A stretch of 8,973 bases of DNA from Endomicrobium sp. (lineage in GTDB: Bacteria > Elusimicrobiota > Endomicrobiia > Endomicrobiales > Endomicrobiaceae). The notes beneath the pieces are model-generated. The model did no database searches, had not been told where the DNA came from, and saw only the letters and a list, made by a program, of their open reading frames with translations. Below, piece by piece: positions 7,501 through 8,973 of the stretch. Position numbers and translations under genes: made by a program. The stretch's first letter is position 1. Each line of letters starts with the position of its first letter. The DNA lies in contig JAISRM010000003.1 of NCBI GenBank assembly GCA_031273645.1, forward strand, positions 1 through 8,973. The letters run 5' to 3'.

Positions 7501-7886
7501 GCAATATATCCGACGACAACTTAGGCAGCGGCGGCATATATATTGAAGGGCTTACAAATTCAAGCGTATATGATAATTCAATGCACAATAATTTGGGTTA
7601 TGCCATGACTTTAAAAAACACAAGCAATTTAAATGTAAACTTTAACGGGTTTTTCTACACAAGTACAGGCGGAGGGCTTAGCATAATAAATTCTTCAAAC
7701 GTATTGCTGACTACAAATATTTTTCAAGGCTATGAAGCATCGTCGTTTTACGGGCTGTATTTAAAAGATACAATAACTTTTGACGCGGGTTCAGGCGATA
7801 ATCAATATCTAAATTCAAATTACGGCGGGGACGGCGCGGCGGTTCTGACTTATGAAACAGAAGTTAAACCAAACGATCATTTTTAA
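4530..7886 (+). CDS. Inverse-autotransporter barrel with right-handed beta-helix passenger (type Ve-like adhesin)
   Basis: The 1,118-residue product starts with a signal peptide (1 to about 23). Residues about 28-285 match the intimin/invasin-type IAT_beta barrel: FNIGVGYRKF (81-90), GVNAYYDARKS (101-111), AGAGLEFLSNYVDFRLNGYLP (120-140, strands and loop) and MGEIVQRDMHVRV (276-288), like the end of intimin barrels. An acidic linker (about 296-307, LDEDEEP) leads to a beta-helix opening with NGLGDGTFANPASLQ (316-330), a cap seen in pectate-lyase-like folds. About 28 NosD-like coils of 22-24 residues follow (444-1085), with a 33-residue C-terminal tail. No LysM domain and no Ig-like domains are seen. 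As in known inverse autotransporters, the N-terminal barrel should display the C-terminal passenger at the surface. The passenger has a single Cys (in SVSCGDW). The start is 1 nt after the tpsB stop, without a usable ribosome site, so coupling is likely. Ligand unknown. Confidence 0.85.
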   Translation: MKKVILLLLLISVFCVSVSLSKALPSAGDLTAGANYAPDNNYDSYIDLVLPVAGNNTSFIFLAPRASVTGKSIFESAENEFNIGVGYRKFLQNFAGGSIIGVNAYYDARKSLLSNDYNQAGAGLEFLSNYVDFRLNGYLPFGNDGRFLEKIYNVFENHNIAASYYYEIAMRGFDSELGFKLPIPKILGALRLFGGYYYFESKTIDRIYSGFKARAEYKPIKFLTLTYSFYQDEQLLGASWQAGAALSFPFDLRTLLQAKNPFEKTVLTSNNVKDRMGEIVQRDMHVRVYQERQKRFDDVVLDEDEEPYYFTVVSPNGLGDGTFANPASLQNGVELSKEVSANTAVLFFLDGVYNQSQTLDLSGHQAKNVLLAGAQELLYREIDVSAISNQTPIIVVTAPDITLFKADNWQAGNWTVAAIEFEGNAKTGTAFEISNSSGTVEFNNNSFTNFGAGIKIINSQTPVSAYNNIISSNAVGIHIFGGSAVLEQNILSQNSNAAVFAENSNAAEILSNKIVSNNIGVKISGAQNTHISNNELTDNGLYGVSSFNSIDTAIDANIINFNGASGIFSQQDLKMQILSNQIESNFTDGIEIINSSGSYVSLNVLQLNGANGINAVQYNYGNIINNAFASNAAAGIEINGAQYLEISDNDVNSNGTFGVSLSGALEAIAISNNIEGNAANAINVTLSQRIFIEGNNIINNTGNGIFADSVGQFYVNSNTVLQNRQNGVLLQNSSNVFVYDNTASENETGIYMFNVSTFSIQDNSFLNSGNFGIYASSVSCGDWTNNRIEDNLNDGAMFSNVKNTVFSENIFAFNAGRGVVFNGVYESTFSANRITTNDSDGIYLSNAQNSLISGNTVDRNKGNAIIYQQGGGVQINANNIYYNEQTGIIIHGSNISVSNNIIYANNEGIRAENVSNIKLFNNDISSSGAGGIYLSNISVSSVSNNTVYENGGYGGIYASNLSEILLYNNYVNNNSNTGITVINADNSTLQGNISDDNLGSGGIYIEGLTNSSVYDNSMHNNLGYAMTLKNTSNLNVNFNGFFYTSTGGGLSIINSSNVLLTTNIFQGYEASSFYGLYLKDTITFDAGSGDNQYLNSNYGGDGAAVLTYETEVKPNDHF
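5859..7784 (+). repeat. About 28 degenerate beta-helix coil repeats (66-72 bp period) within the adhesin
   Basis: The encoded passenger can be laid out in successive coils of 22-24 residues, each with the pattern xNxIxxNxxxGIxIxxSxNVxI, where the GI turn and the Asn positions recur. Examples are NNRIEDNLNDGAMFSNVKN and ANRITTNDSDGIYLSNAQN. Coils diverge strongly in DNA, so this is an old array rather than a recent tandem expansion, apart from a local 27-bp duplication near 6007-6051. At the usual beta-helix rise of about 0.48 nm per coil, the array would be a rod of roughly 13 nm. Confidence 0.8.
6007..6051 (+). repeat. 27-bp-period direct repeat inside the beta-helix
   Basis: An identical 18-base unit beginning AAAATTCAAACG occurs at 6007-6024 and 6034-6051 and encodes NSNAA twice in the stretch NSNAAVFAENSNAA. 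A shorter related piece, TTCAAACGCCG, lies near 5942. This is the only place where I see near-identical DNA copies among the coils, which suggests a recent local duplication or slippage event in frame (9 codons). Confidence 0.6.
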
Positions 7887-7887
7887 C

Positions 7888-7918
7888 AGTGGTCAAAGGG
7901 ACGGGGGTTTTGACCACT
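7888..7918 (+). terminator. Perfect 10-bp hairpin between the adhesin and tpsA (terminator, attenuator or processing site)
   Basis: AGTGGTCAAA (7888-7897) and TTTGACCACT (7909-7918) pair perfectly over ten base pairs with an 11-nt G-rich loop. The hairpin begins one base after the TAA of the adhesin gene. It is followed by CGAAAAATG, not a T run, so it is not a textbook intrinsic terminator. It could be a partial terminator, a 3'-end stabiliser or a protein site that sets the ratio of tpsB/adhesin to tpsA transcripts. The structure is seen directly; its role is inference. Confidence 0.6.
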
Positions 7919-7960
7919 CGAAAAATGCAGGGATCAATATATAAATTTCTATTACGGCTG

Positions 7961-7966
7961 GGAGGG
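7961..7966 (+). promoter_or_regulatory. Strong ribosome binding site of tpsA
   Basis: GGAGGG lies five bases before the ATG at 7972, close to an ideal Shine-Dalgarno sequence. It fixes the start of tpsA and contrasts with the three genes upstream, none of which has one. A possible weak -10 (TATAAA, 7940-7945) sits before it, but no matching -35 is evident, so a separate promoter is not claimed. Confidence 0.7.
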
Positions 7967-7971
7967 TGAAA

Positions 7972-8973
7972 ATGAAGAGGAAACTATTAAGCGTAATTAT
8001 CAGCGCATTGTTAGTATTTTCAAATATCGGGTTAGTTAGAGGGGAAATATTGCCGCACAACAGCGAAGTGGTGAGGCCGGCGATAGTAAGTCATGGGGGC
8101 AGCGCAACGCCTATAGTAAACATAGTGGCGCCCAATGTCAACGGGTTATCGCATAATAAGTATGAAAAATTCGACGTTGACGCAAACGGGGCGGTGTTAA
8201 ACAACGCTATAGGGACGGCGCAGTCGGAGATAATCGGGGAAGAAATAGCGGGCAATCCGAATTTAACAGAGAGCGCGGCGCAAGTGATATTAAACGAAAT
8301 ACTGTCGATAGACAAAAGCCGCAGCCAGATAAACGGCGCAGTAGAAATAGCTGGGGCTGCTGCGGATTTAATAATAGCAAACGCGTACGGGATAACGATA
8401 AACGGCGGGAGTTTTATAAACGCGAACAAAGTCAGTTTAGTTGCGGGGTCGCCGGTAATAGCTGAGGAAGCGCTAAAAAGTTTTACAATGGGGCGAAGCG
8501 GGTTTATAGAGGTAGGAAGCGGCGGATTAGACGCAACGAACAGCGCGATAGAAATAATAAGCCGGTATATGAAAATAATGGGCGAGTTAAAAGGAAAAGG
8601 GGTAGAAATCAAGACGGGCAATATAGAATATAATTATGAAACGGGCGAAATGATATCTGGGGAATTAGAGGGAGAAGAGGAAGAAGATCCGATAGAAGAA
8701 GAATTTAAGCAATACGCGGTATCCGCGGCGGCGTTTGGAAGTATCCACGGCGACAGAATAAAAATAATTGCTACGGAAAAAGGTTTAGGAGTAAAGACGG
8801 CAAGCGGCAGCGGGCTTGTAAGCAATGTCAGTGAAATCCGTATAGAAAGCGCGGGTGAAATAGAGGTTGGGGGCGATATAACAAGTGAAACAGACATAAC
8901 AATAGAAAGCCAAGATAAAATAAATAATTTTGGGAAATTACAAGCGGCAGAAGCAATAGAAATAACAGCGGAA
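7972..8973 (+). CDS. TpsA exoprotein of the FhaB/HecA/CdiA family, N-terminal part (3' partial)
   Basis: The frame is open from the ATG to the window end, giving 334 residues. A signal peptide (1 to about 24) is followed by a TPS secretion domain: NGLSHNKYEKFDVDANGAVLNN (57-78), the NPNL motif (95-98), INGAVEIAGAAADLIIANAYGITINGG (120-146, holding the usual NPNG/NPYG motif as NAYG at 137-140) and FINANKVSLVAGSP (148-161). The next part resembles CdiA/HecA proteins: GLDATNSAIEIISRYM (185-200), then AVSAAAFGSIHGDRIKIIATEKGLGV (249-274). From about 285 FHA-like repeats begin. An acidic insert (231-244) is unusual. The TpsB encoded at 2795 is the likely transporter. The family is usually thousands of residues long and can end in a contact-dependent toxin, so the C terminus beyond this window decides the function (adhesin or CDI toxin). 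Codon use is strongly ATA-biased for Ile, unlike tpsB. Confidence 0.9.
   Translation, partial: MKRKLLSVIISALLVFSNIGLVRGEILPHNSEVVRPAIVSHGGSATPIVNIVAPNVNGLSHNKYEKFDVDANGAVLNNAIGTAQSEIIGEEIAGNPNLTESAAQVILNEILSIDKSRSQINGAVEIAGAAADLIIANAYGITINGGSFINANKVSLVAGSPVIAEEALKSFTMGRSGFIEVGSGGLDATNSAIEIISRYMKIMGELKGKGVEIKTGNIEYNYETGEMISGELEGEEEEDPIEEEFKQYAVSAAAFGSIHGDRIKIIATEKGLGVKTASGSGLVSNVSEIRIESAGEIEVGGDITSETDITIESQDKINNFGKLQAAEAIEITAE

Noticed and set aside
5859..7784. CRISPR-like or recent tandem-repeat array
   Set aside because: The periodicity is at protein level with diverged DNA and a continuous reading frame, as expected for beta-helix coils.
7910..7945. Promoter made of TTGACC (7910-7915) and TATATA/TATAAA (7938-7945)
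   Set aside because: The spacer is 22-24 bp, too long for sigma-70, and the TTGACC is part of the hairpin arm.
8091..8621. 176-codon minus-strand open frame, and a second at 8634-8897
   Set aside because: Both lie opposite the well-supported tpsA reading frame; they arise from its stop-poor, purine-rich codon use and read as Ile/Pro/Ser-rich nonsense.

Overview
The window (8,973 bp, roughly 40% GC by eye) comes from a Gram-negative (diderm) bacterium. Five of its seven supported genes encode envelope or secreted proteins with Sec signal peptides, and three of these are clear outer-membrane proteins. The AT-leaning codon use, the mix of genes with and without Shine-Dalgarno sequences, and this combination of adhesin families would suit a member of Elusimicrobiota (Endomicrobium-like). 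That placement is a low-confidence impression; no rRNA or other phylogenetic marker long enough to settle it is present.

Left part (1-1893), housekeeping and a lone porin-like gene. The window opens inside the 3' end of tsaD (tRNA t6A synthesis, ends 165). A DusB-type tRNA-dihydrouridine synthase (185-1180) follows on the same strand, so two tRNA-modification genes are linked. A small signal-peptide-bearing outer-membrane beta-barrel gene (1893-1246, minus) converges on dus.

Middle (1894-2358). This 465-bp divergent intergenic region has no convincing gene. Its right half carries five T-tracts spaced at about one helical turn and an extended -10 promoter placed so that the next gene would be transcribed without a leader.

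Right part (2359-8973), a plus-strand surface-adhesion/secretion locus. In order it encodes: (1) a small periplasmic OmpA-C peptidoglycan-binding protein; (2) a TpsB/FhaC-family two-partner-secretion transporter whose start overlaps the previous stop by 11 nt; (3) a 1,118-residue protein, 1 nt further on, with an intimin/invasin-like inverse-autotransporter barrel at its N terminus and a right-handed beta-helix of about 28 coils as passenger; and (4), after a perfect 10-bp hairpin and with its own strong ribosome site, the N-terminal 334 residues of a TpsA exoprotein of the FhaB/HecA/CdiA type, cut by the window end.

Proposed working together (inference): the TpsB pore exports the downstream TpsA. 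The inverse autotransporter displays its own beta-helix and lacks the LysM domain that anchors intimin to peptidoglycan. The OmpA-like protein may supply cell-wall anchoring in trans. Two different outer-membrane secretion routes (type Vb and type Ve) interleaved in one locus, led by a peptidoglycan-binding protein, is the most interesting feature of the window. Codon use and translation signals suggest that tpsA has a partly separate history and regulation from the three genes before it.
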